A DNA stretch of 64,000 bases from Methanogenium organophilum (GCF_026684035.1 NZ_CP113361.1:372001-436000), one strand, 5' to 3'. Counted from the stretch's first letter, positions 43,052 through 52,403 are shown. Notes: generated by a model not told the origin, from the letters alone. Translations and numbers: made by a program.

Positions 43052-43660
43052 CTAGGCCTGAAGCACGGTATTGCCAGTATCTCTCCGGATAGATCTTCGA
43101 TATGTCAGGTTCAGTGCTGTTGCAACCCGTTCGCAGAGAATGTCAGACAGGATTCTTTCGATGCCTGAAACGCTACCCTTTGCATACCTGAATTGGTTGG
43201 TCCGGAAGCGGAAATTATCAATCTCCGCCTGAAAATCCGGGTCATCTTCAATCGAAGTAAAAGCCTCCGCTATGACCCGCGGGGCGGGCCATCCCACTCC
43301 ACCGGGTTTCATGGAGTAAATACCGAATCTCCCGACAACACGGATTTCCGCTAATGCGAAAAAGGAAGCCTCTTCCAGATCCCGCTTGGTAAAGGAACGG
43401 CCTGACGGATGATTATGCGTCAGAATGCATCCCTGAATCTGCTCTTTCATCTCAACCGGGATCACAGTAAAAAATCCCACTCCGGTATCGACAGCATGCA
43501 GGGTCAGAATATGTATGCCCTCCATGGAGAAAATGCCTGTTATTTCCGCATCTGTCAGGTTCCGGATGGTGCGTTCAAACTGGAGAACCGGAAGAGGAAC
43601 AGAAAAAACAGTATCAGTATTCACGTGCTCCTCCAACGAATCACCGTCAGGCAGGTGCAC
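43052..43660 (-). CDS. RadC/JAB1-type metalloprotease-fold protein
   Basis: A 202-residue protein with a JAMM/MPN+ motif CILTHNHPSGRSFTKRDLEE around residues 75-97: two His in HNHP, Ser, and the metal-binding Asp. This is the RadC pattern. The upstream strand TIRNLTDAEITGIFSMEGIHIL and a Glu before it complete the JAB fold. The C-terminal ~100 residues are unrelated to canonical RadC and lack its N-terminal helix-hairpin-helix. RadC-like proteins are often linked to mobile elements; archaeal copies are of unknown role. The start is a GTG. It stops at TAG. Confidence 0.78.
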   Translation of the reverse strand: MHLPDGDSLEEHVNTDTVFSVPLPVLQFERTIRNLTDAEITGIFSMEGIHILTLHAVDTGVGFFTVIPVEMKEQIQGCILTHNHPSGRSFTKRDLEEASFFALAEIRVVGRFGIYSMKPGGVGWPAPRVIAEAFTSIEDDPDFQAEIDNFRFRTNQFRYAKGSVSGIERILSDILCERVATALNLTYRRSIRRDTGNTVLQA

Positions 43661-44131
43661 TGCACAGGCATGTCTTTTCCGCGAATAATTCCTTTTGCCG
43701 AAATGAATGCTGCCATCATATCACACCACATACCCATACCGGGCTATTCGGCAATACTATCAGGCTCATGATATACAATGTTTGCGAGGACGCCAATGGT
43801 GTACAATTATGCACATCCCACACAACAAAAACGGAATCTAGAGCCAAACTGCTGTGGATCTTCCGGTTTCCGGGCCAGATTAAGAATTCACAGATTATAC
43901 GGGCACCAGACATATCACCATACGGGATTTTTCCGGAATATGGCCCCGAAAGAACAGATTGTCGTATTCAATAACGGATATCTAATCTTTACAGGAGTAT
44001 CCAGCACACCTGTCTCCTGAGCACTCATCTGGTTGTCTTCGAAAAACGTCATTTTTGGGCAAAAAGTGATTCCATATGAGAAAAATCAAACGTTTCTTTC
44101 CATCAAGGGGACCCGAAATCCCCGGATTTCC
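43661..44131. other. Intergenic region with hairpin
   Basis: About 470 bp without a supported gene. AGGGGACCCGAAATCCCCG near 44107-44125 forms a stable hairpin just after the stop of the minus-strand REC-PAS gene, possibly its terminator. Plus-strand frames here lie antisense to the REC-PAS gene. Confidence 0.4.
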
Positions 44132-45040
44132 TTAATCGGAATTACCCTTCTGATCACCGGCAATAATCTGAATGGGAGAGTTCTCCGTAAGGGAACGGCA
44201 GTATTGTCCAATTCTCTTCAATTTCTCATCTGCACGCTTTCTTTGGGTAATATCCCGGGATACACCCAGTATTCCGGATATCATACCTTGTCCATCCCGC
44301 AGACAACGGACGGAATTTTCCACCCAGATCGTCGATCCGTCTTTACAATACTCTTCCGTCTCAAAGATTATTTCCCGGGTGGGGTCAGCAGTACCGGTCG
44401 CCTCAAGTGCCAGTTCCTCTTGAAACCGTTTTATTACCAGTTCACAGGACGCGGGTGTCATTTTCTCTTCAAGAGTCTGGGCGAGATCCTCTACAACCGT
44501 AAACCCACGCATCCTTTCGCCAGCAGGATTGACATATGTCAGTTTGAACTCCATATCAAACATCCAGATATTGTCTGCAACATTATCCGCGATGAAACGA
44601 TATCGCTCCTCACTACGCCGCAAATCCTCCAGTGCACGCCTGCGGGAGACCGCATATTCTATTTTATTAACGAGTTCAGCAAACTGTGCCCGGGGAACAC
44701 CACCTTTTTGAATGTAGAAATCAGCACCATTGTTGATCGCTTCAATAACCACCTCCTCACGGCTTTTGCCGGTGAAAATCAAAAAAGGAATTTCATTTCC
44801 CTCTGCCCTGATATGTTTCAGAAATTCAATCCCATTCATCTCCGGCATCTCATAGTCGGATACAATGGCATCAAATGCATTTTCTGCAAGTATCCGGATT
44901 GCCTCCGGTGCGCTGGATGCAATAGTTACGGCGAAGTTTCCATAATGCTCCAGATACCGCTTGCTCAGTCCAAGAAGAGCAGGTTCATCATCCACATATA
45001 GGAGTGAAATTGTCTCTGACTGAGCACCTGCAGATGTCAT
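44132..45040 (-). CDS. REC-PAS protein without kinase domain
   Basis: A 302-residue protein. Receiver, residues ~10-130, with the acceptor Asp in AIVSDYEMPEMNGIEFL and the Lys in FYIQKGG. A PAS domain with PAC extension follows at ~145-275 (VGVSRDITQRKRADEKL-like end). It closes with a short tail resembling the beginning of a second PAS (SLTENSPIQIIA) and then stops. The REC-linker is close to that of the kinase at 52498, which continues into HisKA-like and HATPase parts. This is therefore either a stand-alone receiver-sensor or a shortened kinase. Confidence 0.8.
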   Translation of the reverse strand: MTSAGAQSETISLLYVDDEPALLGLSKRYLEHYGNFAVTIASSAPEAIRILAENAFDAIVSDYEMPEMNGIEFLKHIRAEGNEIPFLIFTGKSREEVVIEAINNGADFYIQKGGVPRAQFAELVNKIEYAVSRRRALEDLRRSEERYRFIADNVADNIWMFDMEFKLTYVNPAGERMRGFTVVEDLAQTLEEKMTPASCELVIKRFQEELALEATGTADPTREIIFETEEYCKDGSTIWVENSVRCLRDGQGMISGILGVSRDITQRKRADEKLKRIGQYCRSLTENSPIQIIAGDQKGNSD

Positions 45041-45353
45041 ACCATATCTATTTTCAGTATAGTCAATAATTGTTTAGTATTTATCATCGGGATGCACCGT
45101 CCACACAGTGGTTTTTTAATTCATGCATAAATACACAAGAATACCTCTATTCCCAGTGCAGACCCCATCTAAAATATTCGTGTCATCATTTGGTGATGCA
45201 CAGAGAAGAAGGTCCGATTGTCGGCTCATAATATTACTACCATACTAGAAAGGGCTATTCTGTGTGATATGCTCCGGCCTTCCCGCTGCCAGTGAACCAT
45301 TGTTTACAATGAATAGCATTTTGAGGACCAAACTGTGACTTCTATGCACCCGT

Positions 45354-45581
45354 TTGAAAAGATTAATACAATTTATTCCGCAATCTGACAAAACCTGCGG
45401 GGATATAACAGAAGTCTCAGAGGAAAATCCGGATATCACCGTACAAAGCAGCGCTTCCGCTGAAACGATGATTCTGATACGTGATGAACTTACAGAAAAC
45501 GAGAACATCACTGTAGCACTGCTCGTCCTTGAAGACCGGGCTGACACGGAAACCATGCCCAGCCTCAATGCAGAAGTCTGA
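45354..45581 (+). CDS. Doubtful small open frame
   Basis: 75 codons from a TTG without ribosome binding site. Codons 25-75 have coding-like composition (DITVQSSASAETMILIRDEL, then ENITVALLVLEDRAD). It may be the surviving part of an older gene. The remaining sequence between 45041 and 45759 (about 720 bp) shows no other supported gene. Confidence 0.25.
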   Translation: MKRLIQFIPQSDKTCGDITEVSEENPDITVQSSASAETMILIRDELTENENITVALLVLEDRADTETMPSLNAEV

Positions 45582-45759
45582 CATCGACAAGCGTGACGCA
45601 CGGGATCATCTCGGATCTGAAGAAAGGATTTCCGGCCGGAACGAAATGGAATTATTCTTTTCCATCCCATTTATCCTCATCTATATTGCGACAATACACG
45701 CAATATAATCGGAAAACGGGTCGGAAAATAGAACTGCCCGCTGAAGTTCACAGTCACTG

Positions 45760-46968
45760 TCAGTCAGTTATCCGGAAGAGTTTGTCTCCGGCCCGTACCT
45801 GAACCGGAATTTTAATCCCGCAATTCTCCCCTTTCCCGACCGAAGGAACAGACTCGTGATGGACTTGGATTTCCTCGATAACACTGTAGTGTGCAGGGGT
45901 TTTTTTGCCGTAGATTAAGATTTTATCGCCGACGTTCACCTCATCCGCACGAATGGCGAATTCTGCCACATGAATTTTAGAATAATAATTCACCACCTCA
46001 CCGCAGTAGCACTTTGTCGCTTTCGTTGCAGGCCCGCTGCTGATCCAGTCGGTGTCGAGACCTTTGTAAAAGCCCTCGGAAAAACCCCGGTTGTAGGTTT
46101 TTGAAAGGTCTTCTTTGAGCGCAGCACCAAGTTTTTGAGTGAACTCTCCGGATTCTATTGCGTCCAGGGCTGTTCTGTAACAGGAAACAGTCGTCTTTAC
46201 ATATTCGGGAGGCCGGATTCTCCCTTCAATCTTAAACGAACGAATGCCTGCTTCGATGAGTTCAGGCAGGAGCTCAATCGAGCACAGGTCCTTTGGACTG
46301 AGGACATAATTCCGGCCCAGAATATACGCATTGTCTTCGTCCTCCACATCGGTAATTTTATAGAGCCGCCGGCACGGCTGGATGCACTGCCCCCGGTTTG
46401 CAGATTTGTTAAATGTCTCCTCCGAGAGGAAACACCGCCCGGATTCACTCACGCACATAGCACCGTGGACAAAGGTCTCTATCTCACAGTGCAATCCATC
46501 GTGGATTGCCTGCCTGCTGATCACAGCAATATCCGCGAGAGAACATTCCCGGGCAAGGATGATACGGGATGCACCCATTTCTGCATAAAACCGGAATGCC
46601 TGATAATTTGCGACACTGGCCTGGGTGGAGAGATGAACCGGAATGCCTGCCTTTTTTGCAAGAGAAAAAACAGCCATGTCCCAGCAGATGATGGCGTCCA
46701 CCCCGGCACTGTTTGCAGCCGATACAACCCGTTCCACTTTGTCCAGTTCATGGTTGTAATATATGGTATTGAGAGTCAGGTACCCCCTGACCAAGTGCTC
46801 CTTTAGATAGTGCATCACGCGGGGCAGTTCATTCAGCTCAAAATTGCCAGCGTTATCCCGCATATTCATATGTTTTATGCCGAAATATACAGCATCCGCT
46901 CCGTTCTCCACTGCAGTTTTCAGGCAGGACCAGTTACCGGCAGGCGCCAGCAGTTCCATTTTATTCAT
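45760..46968 (-). CDS. Peptidase U32 family protein
   Basis: A 402-residue protein of the U32 family (MNKMELLAPAGNWSCLKTAV at the start, ADAVYFGIKHMNMRD). The family motif E-x-F-x-H-G-A-M-C-x-x-x-S-G-R-C is present as ETFVHGAMCVSESGRCFLSEE near residue 160. Further Cys occur in NRGQCIQPCRR, giving 4Fe-4S ligands. Members act in RNA hydroxylation (RlhA), ubiquinone hydroxylation (UbiU) and other hydroxylations rather than proteolysis. The substrate is unknown here. ATG 46968 fits the family start; a second ATG nine bases later is possible. The first ~20 codons occur again as a remnant at 55414-55474. Confidence 0.88.
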   Translation of the reverse strand: MNKMELLAPAGNWSCLKTAVENGADAVYFGIKHMNMRDNAGNFELNELPRVMHYLKEHLVRGYLTLNTIYYNHELDKVERVVSAANSAGVDAIICWDMAVFSLAKKAGIPVHLSTQASVANYQAFRFYAEMGASRIILARECSLADIAVISRQAIHDGLHCEIETFVHGAMCVSESGRCFLSEETFNKSANRGQCIQPCRRLYKITDVEDEDNAYILGRNYVLSPKDLCSIELLPELIEAGIRSFKIEGRIRPPEYVKTTVSCYRTALDAIESGEFTQKLGAALKEDLSKTYNRGFSEGFYKGLDTDWISSGPATKATKCYCGEVVNYYSKIHVAEFAIRADEVNVGDKILIYGKKTPAHYSVIEEIQVHHESVPSVGKGENCGIKIPVQVRAGDKLFRITD

Positions 46969-47388
46969 ACCTTTGTTCACACACACCTGGAAAGATAATT
47001 GTCTGTATATTCGCTCAGAGGGATTTGAGAATATGTCTCCCCCCGGCCCTCTTTCGCCTCCGCGGGGAACCGTTCTGATTCTGTACCGGAATCCACCCGG
47101 CGAGCCGGATTCTCATTCTGAACTCTCTGCAATGGTGATGACCGGTGGTTTCAGATATCCACGCAACCCCCGGCTTCATGCACCATTATATTCCCACACT
47201 GGGTTATTCCACATGCATAATCAATGCTGTCCATCCGGCCGGATGATTCCTTAAAACCGGGATCCACCCGCGTAGCATTCCTACGGTCTGAGAACACCGG
47301 ATTGCCGGGAATTCGTCCCCACGTTGCAGAAGAATTTGCCTTGTAACACCGGAAACCCCCCTCCGGACACCAAAAAAAAGATAGATGA
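46969..47388. other. Intergenic region
   Basis: About 420 bp between the HTH-GAF regulator end and the U32 gene start, containing the U32 promoter. Open frames in this stretch are short with atypical composition, and none is supported. Confidence 0.4.
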
Positions 47389-49029
47389 TCAATCACCATT
47401 CTCAGACCGGGACTCCAGTGCCCGGGCAAGTCGCGCCCGCTCGAGGGCAACTCCCAGCTGGAGGCCAATCGAGGAGATATTGACCAGACTTGTTTCCAGA
47501 TAATGTTTCACATCCCTGCTGCCCATATTTAGCAGGCCGACAACACGACCACCGGTTTTTATTGGTAGAATGAGCAGCGTGCTCAGTCCGTTTGCCCTCA
47601 TCGCCGGGTCAAGCATAGCATACTCCGTCATCTCTGAGGTGATGTAGATGAGATTTCTCTCCGTGAACGCCCGTTCAAAGAGACCGTCAAACATCCCGGA
47701 GATACACATATTCCTGAGATTCTCCGGCATGTTCCTGTGCACCCTCGCTGTCATCTCGTCCTTATCATCCTTCAGATAGACACAGCCCATCTCGAAACCC
47801 AGTGAAACCATTGCGGATTCAATGGATTTTTCCAGAATTGAGGACTCATCCCTCGTGTCATTCAGGATGGTGGAGATCCGGTTCATGGCAAGGAGTGTAT
47901 TGACATACTCTGCACGTTCCCTGTCCAGCCGCTGCATCTTCAGGGCGCCTGAGATCTCGTCAGCCACGATCTCCACATTTTCTATCTCAGTGGTGCTCAC
48001 ATCAGACTCAAGAACCAGTAATATTGCCCCGACTGCATTCTCCTCCTCAATGATAGGGAGTGCGACAGCACATTTCACCGGAGCCGTGCCCGTCCCCGCA
48101 GCCAGAAGACCAAGGACACGATCGCCTTCACCAGCTGAGACGCTCTCAAGCGTTGTCATACAGCGGGTTATGAAGGGCAAAATTCCGGTCTTCATCTCGT
48201 CCGTAACAGCAAACGTACTGTATGCCGTACGCATGTCGGAGAGGAAGACTGCACAGTGAGCATACGGCAACAGCTTCTCTCTGACACCCGTCATCGCCTC
48301 TTTCAGGAGGTGCATCTCGTCCTTTGCATTGCCAGCGGCCCGGATGATATACAGCAGGGCTTCCAGATGCCTGCGGCTCTGTTTTCTGACGGACAAATCT
48401 TCCCCGACGATGACAGTACATCCCGTCTGCACCCCCGAGGGGTGCGGGAAGAAAGAGAACTGATATGGTCGGTATATACCGGCCTTCTCCATCAGATCCA
48501 GTTCAATGGAATGGAAAGACCCTGTCTTTGTCCCCCTCATCACCCCCGCGATCTTCACCGTGTTATCGGGACGGATGATCTCGCCAAGAGTTACGGTATC
48601 AGGAAAACGCGAGAGGAACAGATTATTTTTGAAGATAATCCGCAGATTATCATCCACAGACAGCACAATCAGCTCAGGATGATTCAGCTTATCTTTCAGT
48701 TGTGTTTCCCGCAAGGCAACATCATTCAGCTCGAATGCCATGGAGGCCAGCATATGGACTTCGCGGGTCAGTGAATCAGCGTCAGACGTGAATCCCGTAT
48801 CCTGTTCCGGCTCAGGAGAGTGCTTCAGCATCCACAGTTTATTCCGTCCAATGTGACGGAAATCAAGAATCTCCTTTGCATGGAGCATTCCCAGATATTT
48901 GAGGACTGTTGCCCTGCTCTTCCCGATGCCCATTGAGATCTTGTCGAGCATGCATTCTTCGGGCGGATGGGACTGAATATATGAAATGATCAGTTTTTCC
49001 GTGTCTGAGAGACCAGCTATTGGTGCCAT
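47389..49029 (-). CDS. HTH-PAS-GAF-GAF one-component regulator
   Basis: A 546-residue protein. Residues 1-68 form a winged HTH (TEKLIISYIQSHPPEECMLD, SMGIGKSRATVLKYLGML). A PAS-like domain lies at ~110-215. A GAF domain at ~225-370 (VKCAVALPIIEEENAVGAIL) and a second GAF at ~385-535 (LILPIKTGGRVVGLLNMG) follow. No kinase. It faces away from the DUF169 operon across a 225-bp region carrying a perfect inverted repeat. It most likely binds there and senses a small molecule or redox signal through its GAFs. Confidence 0.82.
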   Translation of the reverse strand: MAPIAGLSDTEKLIISYIQSHPPEECMLDKISMGIGKSRATVLKYLGMLHAKEILDFRHIGRNKLWMLKHSPEPEQDTGFTSDADSLTREVHMLASMAFELNDVALRETQLKDKLNHPELIVLSVDDNLRIIFKNNLFLSRFPDTVTLGEIIRPDNTVKIAGVMRGTKTGSFHSIELDLMEKAGIYRPYQFSFFPHPSGVQTGCTVIVGEDLSVRKQSRRHLEALLYIIRAAGNAKDEMHLLKEAMTGVREKLLPYAHCAVFLSDMRTAYSTFAVTDEMKTGILPFITRCMTTLESVSAGEGDRVLGLLAAGTGTAPVKCAVALPIIEEENAVGAILLVLESDVSTTEIENVEIVADEISGALKMQRLDRERAEYVNTLLAMNRISTILNDTRDESSILEKSIESAMVSLGFEMGCVYLKDDKDEMTARVHRNMPENLRNMCISGMFDGLFERAFTERNLIYITSEMTEYAMLDPAMRANGLSTLLILPIKTGGRVVGLLNMGSRDVKHYLETSLVNISSIGLQLGVALERARLARALESRSENGD

Positions 49030-49045
49030 ACGAATCTATACTATA

Positions 49046-49079
49046 TAGTCTAACGCCCGCTCATCATATTAGTCTAACG
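49046..49079. promoter_or_regulatory. Direct repeat TAGTCTAACG in the regulator promoter
   Basis: TAGTCTAACG occurs at 49046-49055 and again at 49070-49079, 24 bp apart, just upstream of the HTH-GAF gene start. The first copy adjoins CTATACTATATAG. Possibly an autoregulatory site. Confidence 0.45.
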
Positions 49080-49170
49080 GATCTTCCAGCTTAATTAGAA
49101 TATGAACATTTTTCTGAGAATCTACTGATATCCAATAGAATCCGGAAATCAGACAAAAGTATAAATACAA

Positions 49171-49193
49171 TTATACTATATTGTATAGTATAA
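49171..49193. promoter_or_regulatory. 10-bp perfect inverted repeat before the DUF169 operon
   Basis: TTATACTATA-TTG-TATAGTATAA, 62 bp before the DUF169 start. Its half-site core TATACTATA also appears in the regulator's own promoter at 49037-49045. The divergent regulator at 47389 is the natural candidate to bind both. Confidence 0.6.
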
Positions 49194-49254
49194 CATCGAA
49201 GTATATTTGCCATATTACAACGGCATTGCGCTTTGACAGATGTGAGGAAGAATC

Positions 49255-49935
49255 ATGACATACGAGACCAACGCAAAGGAACTCAAAGAACTTCTGGGAC
49301 TGAAGGGCAGCCCGGTTGCCGTCAAACTTGTACACTCCGGGGATGAAATTCCTGCAGGATATGAGAAGGTTCCGGAGAAGAGTCGTCATTGCCAGTTTGT
49401 ACAGGATGCTCGCCTGAATGGAATGAAAGGCTATGCAACTCAGGATGACCACATGTGCAAAGGCGGTGCCGGCGTCATGGGTATTGAGACACTCCCCGAA
49501 CAGGTGGCCAATGGAAGCACCTACCATAAGCTCGGCAACTTCAAAACAGCAGAAGGGGCGCTCGATACGGTAAGCGCCATTCCAAAAAGCACAGAGAGCC
49601 ACTATGCATCCCTTTACTCTCCGCTGGAAACTGCAGAATTTGAACCTGATGTTATAGTTATCGTTGCCACACCACGTCAGGCGCTGAGGCTCAGTCAGGC
49701 ATACCTCCATGAAAAAGGCGGCAGAATATCCAGCGATTATTCCGGCATTCAGTCGCTCTGTGGCGATGCCGTTGTTGCCGTGAAAGAGCGGGGCGTACCA
49801 AACATGACACTGGGCTGCAACGGCTCACGGAAGTTTTCCGGAATTGCAGAGGATGAAGTCATCCTCGGAATTCCGCCCAAAAATCTTCCCGCCATCGTTG
49901 AGGCGCTGAAAGTATTCAAAGAAAAGTGGGGATAA
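49255..49935 (+). CDS. DUF169 family protein
   Basis: A 226-residue DUF169 protein: ELKELLGLKGSPVAVKLVHS at the start, PEKSRHCQFVQDARLNGMKG with the conserved Cys, DHMCKGGAGVMGIE with a second Cys, then VIVIVATPRQALRLSQAYLH and LCGDAVVAVKERGVPNMTLG. The molecular function is unknown; in methanogens these proteins are linked to sulfur or metal-related genes. It is the first gene of a three-gene operon with a TusA/DsrE-type protein and a membrane protein. GTGAGGAAGAATC precedes the ATG. Confidence 0.88.
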   Translation: MTYETNAKELKELLGLKGSPVAVKLVHSGDEIPAGYEKVPEKSRHCQFVQDARLNGMKGYATQDDHMCKGGAGVMGIETLPEQVANGSTYHKLGNFKTAEGALDTVSAIPKSTESHYASLYSPLETAEFEPDVIVIVATPRQALRLSQAYLHEKGGRISSDYSGIQSLCGDAVVAVKERGVPNMTLGCNGSRKFSGIAEDEVILGIPPKNLPAIVEALKVFKEKWG

Positions 49936-49940
49936 ACACC

Positions 49941-50780
49941 ATGGTAAAGACCATCAATGCGCAGGGGATCCGTTCCCCCAATGCGGCCATCCTCGCAGAC
50001 AATGTCATCAAAAATCTGGATGACACGAATGAGGAAGTCCGCTTCATTCTCAGTCCGGGTGCGGAAGAGGGGATGGAGAATGTCGCCCATAAACACGGAT
50101 ATACACTTGAAGTCACGAAATCCGGCAACCTGATTGAGGCCGGGATGATACCATCAGGAAAGACAATGAAAGAAATTAACGTCACCGGGGACGTCTGCCC
50201 GGGCCCGGTTATCACCGTCGGCAACATCATCGCAAACCTTACCGTCGGGGAGAGAATTAAGGTGATAGCCGCCAGCCAGGAGACACTGGACGACATCACC
50301 ATGGCGATACAATCCTCCGGGTCCGGAGTTATCGGGCAGGGCACCGAAGGTGAACTCCATTACCTGATCGCCGAGAAGGCCGAAAAACAGGAGGCCGCCT
50401 CCTCAGCCGTCGTGAGCAGAGACCGTGTGGTAATTGCACAGAGCAACGGTATTGGCAACGCAGAGCGGGCATATGCGACGTTCCTCTTCTCACAGGTCGC
50501 CCTGAGCATGGGCAAAGAGGTCACGATATTCCTCCTCATGGATGGTGCGGGCATTGGAAAGAAAGGAAACGCCAAAGGCGTGAAGCATCCCGAATTTGAG
50601 CGCCTGGACCATCTCATGGAAGATGTCATCAAAGCAGGCGCAACGGTCTATGTCTGTGAGCTGAGTGCAAAATTCCGGGGTATCGGTGCGGACGATCTGG
50701 TAGAAGGGGTCCGGCTTGCAGGCGCAGCAACCTACCTTGAACTTCTGAGCAACCCGGCAAACGCCGTTGTGAATTTCTGA
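49941..50780 (+). CDS. TusA-TusA-DsrE fusion protein
   Basis: A 279-residue sulfur-relay-type protein with two TusA-like domains and one DsrE-like domain. The first TusA-like domain (residues ~1-70) has INAQGIRSPNAAILADN, where the catalytic Cys of CPxP is lost. The second (~72-145) keeps INVTGDVCPGPVITVGN with the active Cys. The DsrE-like domain (~160-279) has RVVIAQSNGIGNAERAYATF and TVYVCELSAKFRGI, with the Cys near the C-terminus. Combination with DUF169 suggests handling of persulfide sulfur. ATG 49941 is preceded by GTGGGG. It is co-transcribed with DUF169. Confidence 0.88.
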   Translation: MVKTINAQGIRSPNAAILADNVIKNLDDTNEEVRFILSPGAEEGMENVAHKHGYTLEVTKSGNLIEAGMIPSGKTMKEINVTGDVCPGPVITVGNIIANLTVGERIKVIAASQETLDDITMAIQSSGSGVIGQGTEGELHYLIAEKAEKQEAASSAVVSRDRVVIAQSNGIGNAERAYATFLFSQVALSMGKEVTIFLLMDGAGIGKKGNAKGVKHPEFERLDHLMEDVIKAGATVYVCELSAKFRGIGADDLVEGVRLAGAATYLELLSNPANAVVNF

Positions 50781-50791
50781 GGTGAAAAAAT

Positions 50792-51121
50792 ATGGAGATA
50801 ACATACCAGGTAATCGCTCTTGCGGTTCTGTTCAGCGGTATTGCGAGCGGATTTATCACATTCAGGATGCTGGGGATGAAACTTGCACCCCATTTCGGAG
50901 CACTCATTCTGGCGCTGCTGGTCACCTTCGGTGCCATACTGACCGGAAATATTCTGGTTGCCTATACCGCGGCACTGCTCCAGATCGTGGCCACTGTCAC
51001 GGCATACACCCAGATGTGGGCGACACTGAAGTACAGTTTCCAGACATCACCGGGATACGGCCCTCACCTTGCACTGGTGACACTGCTGCCAGTGCTGGCG
51101 GTGGCAGGAATACTACTATAA
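50792..51121 (+). CDS. Small four-helix membrane protein
   Basis: A 109-residue membrane protein with about four hydrophobic segments (QVIALAVLFSGIASGFITF, FGALILALLVTFGAILTGNI, LLQIVATVTAYTQMW and LALVTLLPVLAVAGILL). GAGGTGA before the ATG is a strong ribosome binding site. It follows the TusA-DsrE gene by eleven bases and completes the operon. Unknown family; it might be a transport or anchoring partner for the sulfur-relay proteins. Confidence 0.75.
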   Translation: MEITYQVIALAVLFSGIASGFITFRMLGMKLAPHFGALILALLVTFGAILTGNILVAYTAALLQIVATVTAYTQMWATLKYSFQTSPGYGPHLALVTLLPVLAVAGILL

Positions 51122-51221
51122 TTGCTTGCCAAACTAAAACCAACCCCCGAAACACACCACCCATTTTTCCCCTACCTCTATCAAACCAAATGACAAGAAT
51201 GGCACACCCGCCGGGGGGGCT

Positions 51222-52403
51222 CTAACAGTTCACGCCGCCTTCCACTGGCCGCTTCCTGCTCCTGACCACCAGGAGCCAGAACGGTATCAGGGCTGCGAGG
51301 GAGAGGAAGGCGGAGATAATAAAGATCGCATCGACGCCCCACCACACCAGAACCACACCGAATATCAGGGGCGGGATGGTGATCCCCAGGCTGGCCACCG
51401 TATTAAAGGCCCCCATGGCGACACCCTGTCCGGTCGCCCGTCCATCGATTGCCACCACTGCCGTTGCCGCAGCGATGGCCATCGCATTCCCAATACCGAT
51501 GCAGAGTGCTATGATAGTGACACCAAAGACATCCCTGACGAACGCAAGAGCGAACGTGGCAACCGCCACCAGCACCGTTCCCCCCACGACAAACCAGAAT
51601 TTTTTGTGCCGGTCGACCAGTCGGCCAAAATATCCGAGGCTCATCCCCATCGACACCACCTCGACTGCGATGATCAGTCCAATGACCGTGGTCGAGAATT
51701 TGTCCTCGTTTGCGGCAAGAACCGGGAGGAAGACCATAAAGGCCGCATACGGAAAGCAGTTGATGAAGCGATAGAAAAGTGCGGGCTACATATGCCGGTG
51801 GCAAAATGCCTTCCAGATACAGGGAGGAGTGCGGGACTGCGGCTTTGACTCGGGGAGATAGCGGATACAGAGCAGACACGGGATGACAGACAGCCCGGAC
51901 ATCAGCATGAAGACCGCATCCAGCCCAGAGAGATGGTAGAGGGCACCACCGATCAGCGGGCCCGCCCCCATCCCGAGATAGAACGCATTGGAGAGTTTTC
52001 CCTGGTACATTCCTTCCATACCGGGTGGTGTGATATCACCGACATATGCCATCGCAACGGGGCCGATCATGGCAGAGGCAATCCCGTGGATAAACCGAAT
52101 GACAAAGAGAACACCCACCGAGGCAGCGACAATATACGAGAGTGACACCACAGCATAGATGGCAAGCCCTGCCGTAATCAGCCATTTTCTGCCATATTTG
52201 TCGGAATAATTCGCGATGAGCGGCGTGAAGATGATGCGGGAGAGACCGTAGCCTGCAAAGAGTGCACCAACCCAGAACGGGCTGGCCCCGAAATTTTCAA
52301 CAAAAATTGGTAGCAGGGGAATGACGATCCCAAGCCCCAACATGCCAAGAAATACCGCCACGAGGAGGATGTACATTGGCCCCCGCACCAAACCCTCAGC
52401 CAT
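51222..52403 (-). pseudogene. MFS transporter with in-frame TAG
   Basis: Reads as one 12-helix major facilitator transporter of about 393 residues, interrupted by an in-frame TAG at 51786-51788 after 205 codons. The first half carries the motif YSDKYGRKWLITAG (MFS motif A, residues ~65-78) and ends near ...FCHRHM. After TAG the same frame continues immediately with PALFYRFINCFPYAAFMVFL, which is a typical seventh helix, and runs 187 residues to the stop, with GYFGRLVDRHKKFWFVVGG as the second motif A. So it is a nonsense mutation, or a site where TAG is read as an amino acid. Substrate unknown. Confidence 0.8.

Noticed and set aside
44033-45001. 322-codon plus-strand frame opposite the REC-PAS gene
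   Set aside because: The minus strand encodes recognisable receiver and PAS domains; this is its antisense.
45245-45670. 141-codon minus-strand frame
   Set aside because: Ser-rich, no domain, overlaps a slightly better plus-strand frame; neither is convincing.
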